Positions 61,961-64,000 of a DNA stretch of 64,000 nucleotides are shown here, piece after piece. Below the pieces are notes generated by a model. That model worked only from the letters and a program-made list of their open reading frames with translations, searched no databases and was not told the origin of the DNA. The stretch is from the NCBI GenBank assembly GCA_025358925.1, contig JANYHT010000017.1, forward strand, positions 116,432 to 180,431, read 5' to 3'. Within the stretch, counting starts at the first letter, position 1, and the number at the start of each line of letters is the position of its first letter. The translations under genes and the position numbers were made by a program. Origin of the DNA: Gemmatimonadaceae bacterium. Its GTDB lineage: Bacteria; Gemmatimonadota; Gemmatimonadetes; Gemmatimonadales; Gemmatimonadaceae.

Positions 61961-63307
61961 TCACCGTGAAAGCGCAGTACGAAGCAGCATGCGTGCGCGA
62001 TGGAGCTGTGCCTTACTTCCGCCGGGTGTAATACCGAGTTGCACACCAATCTCATCGTGCGTAAACCCTTCGACGTCGTGTAGTACAAAAATGCGTCGAG
62101 CGCCTCGTGGTAACCGCGCGATCGCCAACTCCAAATCAAGGCGGTCGCCCACAGACACCGGCGCGGACGGTGCGAGCTTAATCGCGCTTTCATCGTTGAC
62201 CATGCGCGCCTGCTGAATGCCGACCGTTTTGCGCTGCGTGAGCACCACATTGACAGCCACGCGATGCACCCACGTCGAGAATGCGGCGTCACCACGAAAT
62301 CCTGGCAGCTTCTCCCACACGCGTACAAACACATCCTGCGTGACTTCCTCCGCCGCCACTCGATCACCGAGCATGCGCGTGCAGATCGAAAACACACGAT
62401 CCACATGCACCCGATACACCCGCTCAAACGCTCGGCGATCTCCGGCAGCGGCAGCAAGCACATCCGCCGAGATGAGCACGGTGGCTGCGTCGATCGTCGG
62501 CGTCACTGAGGACGGTTGTGAGCGTGCGATATCGGTCACCTGCTGCGCGAACATGGAATCCCAGAAAGAGTCACTGGATTGGAGGGCGCAGGGGGGAGAA
62601 AGGTTTGAACGACAGGGGATAGGGATCAGGGGATAGGGATCAGGGGAGGACCAGGGGTGGATTCCCAGCATTGCTACGATGGCGGGTAAGTCGGACATTT
62701 TCGTCATCCAGTAGGTGGGGTTGGTCGCTTCCAGTTCGGCGCGTGAGAATGGTCCCCACTGCGCGGCGGCGGTGGCGACACCAGCCGCATTGCCAGCATG
62801 CATGTCGTGCGTCGAATCACCGACGTAGAGCGCGTGCGACGGGGCGATCCCGAGTCGCTCGAGGGCGAGCAGCACTGGGTCGGCAAGGGGCTTGTGCCGA
62901 GCTGTTTCTTCGTACGTGACAATGGTGTGGAATGCGTCGGCGAGACCAACATGCGCGAGGGAACGCGCGGTCATGATGCGACCCTTGCTGGTCACGAGAC
63001 CCGTTGCGTGACCGGCGGTGCGGGCCCAAGCGAGTGTATCAAGCACACTGGGGAAAGCGCTGGTGAGCCGCTCCAGATTGGCATCTTGATACACGCGATA
63101 GCGGTCGACTAAGGCATCAATATCTGCATCGGTGTCGGTCCATTCCGCGAGCTGCGTGCGAAGCGGCGTGCCAATACCCGCCGTCCATTGCGCACGCGTC
63201 GGCGCTCGACTGCGGCCGGCGAAGGCAAACTCCGCACATTCGAGGAGGAGTTGGATAGAATCGATGAGCGTTCCATCCAGATCAAACAACAGCGCAAGTC
63301 GTGTCAT
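61961..63307 (-). CDS. HAD phosphatase fused in frame to an ECF sigma factor
   Basis: A 448-residue open frame with two whole proteins. Residues 1-215 are a HAD hydrolase (ALLFDLDGTLIDS, VTSKGR, VGDSTHDMHAGNAAG; phosphoglycolate/pyrophosphate phosphatase type). Residues 252-448 are an ECF sigma factor (FERVYRVHVDRVF, EEVTQDVFVRVWEKLPGF, region 4 VEGFTHDEIGVQLGITPGGSKAQLHRAR). The joint (216-251, DPYPLIPIP...) is encoded by the G-rich repeat, and there is no stop between. ATG at 62554 (MFAQQVTD) is a natural internal start for the sigma factor, so separate products are also possible. Confidence 0.85.
   Translation of the reverse strand: MTRLALLFDLDGTLIDSIQLLLECAEFAFAGRSRAPTRAQWTAGIGTPLRTQLAEWTDTDADIDALVDRYRVYQDANLERLTSAFPSVLDTLAWARTAGHATGLVTSKGRIMTARSLAHVGLADAFHTIVTYEETARHKPLADPVLLALERLGIAPSHALYVGDSTHDMHAGNAAGVATAAAQWGPFSRAELEATNPTYWMTKMSDLPAIVAMLGIHPWSSPDPYPLIPIPCRSNLSPPCALQSSDSFWDSMFAQQVTDIARSQPSSVTPTIDAATVLISADVLAAAAGDRRAFERVYRVHVDRVFSICTRMLGDRVAAEEVTQDVFVRVWEKLPGFRGDAAFSTWVHRVAVNVVLTQRKTVGIQQARMVNDESAIKLAPSAPVSVGDRLDLELAIARLPRGARRIFVLHDVEGFTHDEIGVQLGITPGGSKAQLHRARMLLRTALSR
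62614..62660. repeat. G-rich repeat at the HAD-sigma joint, copy 5
   Basis: CAGGGGATAGGGATCAGGGG-type units on the plus strand, 47 bases. They encode DPYPLIPIP in the frame of the fusion. Same family as the other copies, with GATC in place of GATT in some units. Confidence 0.85.
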
Positions 63308-63316
63308 CCCCGGAGA

Positions 63317-64000
63317 CTAACGGACCGCAGCCTCGGCGCAGAGGATCAGGATGGCGGCGACGCGAAGCCGGGGCGTTTTCGGACGGCCTGTTGTCTCCAG
63401 CGATTCAAGCGGGTTCGTGTCGACCGCGTCGGAGTTGGTGTGCGGCTGCAACACCACCGGATGCTCGCGAAGCCAACGCACCGGTAACTGCAACTCAGCC
63501 GACATGACCCATTCGTTCAACGTATGCTGCGCTCCTACGCTAACGGCAGATGTGATGGAACGATGCGCCTGTGCGATGACGGTGCGAAGTGACGCGCGCT
63601 GCAACGATGGCAGCGCGAATACAACCTGCGCCAGTCGCGCTCGTGCTCGTTGCTGCGTCGGTGCCAAGCTCTCGTGCGTATCGCCGAAGAGTGTGCGGAG
63701 TTCGCGCGCGCGATACCAGCGGGCAATGAGACGTCGAGCGTTCGCCACGGAGTCGGGGGGTGTTGTGCGCCACGCTGGTGCTCTTTCGTTTTCTAGTTGT
63801 CGCAGTACGCGGTACACTGCGGGCGCGTCATCGCGAGCGGCGCGCCATCCGTGGAGGTGTGTGAGTAACACATTCGCTGGCGCTGGTGAGGCGACGTGTA
63901 CGAGCGCGACGAAACCGTTTCGCCGCGCGGGAACGCTGGCGACAAGCATGTGCGATGTTGCTGCGCGTTCGTATGATTCTACCGGCGACCATGATTGCAG
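63317..64000 (-). CDS. Hypothetical protein, 5' end outside window
   Basis: The frame is open to the window edge, so the N-terminus is not seen; the ATG at 63949 may be internal. The visible 227 residues are soluble and helical, rich in Arg/Ala (LIARWYRARELRTLFGDTHE, QQRARARLAQVVFALPSLQRA), and are not recognised. It ends nine bases before the HAD-sigma gene on the same strand, so they are probably co-transcribed. No function is proposed. Confidence 0.6.
   Translation of the reverse strand: MQSWSPVESYERAATSHMLVASVPARRNGFVALVHVASPAPANVLLTHLHGWRAARDDAPAVYRVLRQLENERAPAWRTTPPDSVANARRLIARWYRARELRTLFGDTHESLAPTQQRARARLAQVVFALPSLQRASLRTVIAQAHRSITSAVSVGAQHTLNEWVMSAELQLPVRWLREHPVVLQPHTNSDAVDTNPLESLETTGRPKTPRLRVAAILILCAEAAVR

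Noticed and set aside
1..64000. tRNA, rRNA, CRISPR arrays, IS elements, prophage
   Set aside because: No cloverleaf, regularly spaced repeats, transposase or phage structural genes were seen.

Overview
The window looks like a chromosomal segment of a Gram-negative, heterotrophic, moderately GC-rich bacterium (roughly 58-60% G+C by eye). I think Gemmatimonadota is the most likely phylum. The support is a SusC/SusD outer-membrane pair followed by a DUF4397 lipoprotein, a PEP-CTERM protein, many secreted Ig/PKD-type and DUF proteins, a cyclic beta-1,2-glucan synthase, and an imuA/imuB/dnaE2 mutagenesis set. That is an inference from gene content; there is no rRNA or other phylogenetic marker here. 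No rRNA, tRNA, CRISPR array, insertion sequence or prophage was found.

Layout. 1-15 kb: small membrane and secreted proteins, a CPBP/CAAX-type protease, DUF547, a HerA-like ATPase, a three-gene DUF2071 operon, a PEP-CTERM protein next to a large secreted NUC1-type nuclease, an FMN alpha-hydroxy-acid oxidase with a secreted esterase, a cold-shock protein and a VIT1-type metal transporter. 15-18.7 kb: an Lrp/AsnC regulator divergent from arginase and ornithine aminotransferase (rocF-rocD), then DUF2721 and MmcQ/YjbR proteins. 18.8-37.3 kb: SusC-SusD-DUF4397, a tiny lmo0937-type membrane protein, a 2790-residue cyclic glucan synthase, and a tightly coupled gnd-zwf-pgl oxidative pentose-phosphate operon. 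37.3-43.7 kb: secreted DPP-IV-like peptidase, PHP-amidohydrolase fusion, TerB-like protein. 43.7-47.9 kb: an accessory patch with a GNAT enzyme, a phospholipase-D remnant, a Fic protein and a type II restriction-modification pair whose endonuclease is NaeI-like.

47.9-58.9 kb is a DNA-damage-tolerance region: dnaE2, imuB, imuA and an SPL-like radical SAM gene. It is interrupted by a photoactive yellow protein gene and a PAS-rich hybrid histidine kinase. TatA and (just beyond) a pterin dehydratase also lie here. 59.2-64 kb: an ECF sigma factor fused in frame to a HAD phosphatase, its zinc-finger anti-sigma factor, and two DUF4097 proteins.

Three things stand out. (1) An 11-bp-period direct repeat, ACCGAA-N5-ACCGAA, lies 10-11 bp upstream of imuA and of the radical SAM gene, and again between the photoactive yellow protein and kinase genes; it resembles a LexA/SOS box of the GTTC-N7-GTTC type. 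(2) A dispersed telomere-like G-rich repeat (GGGATTAGGGATA and variants) occurs at five loci. It abuts start and stop codons, sits inside imuB, and forms the joint of the HAD-sigma fusion. (3) A photoactive yellow protein with the chromophore cysteine is placed beside a PAS kinase inside the mutagenesis locus.
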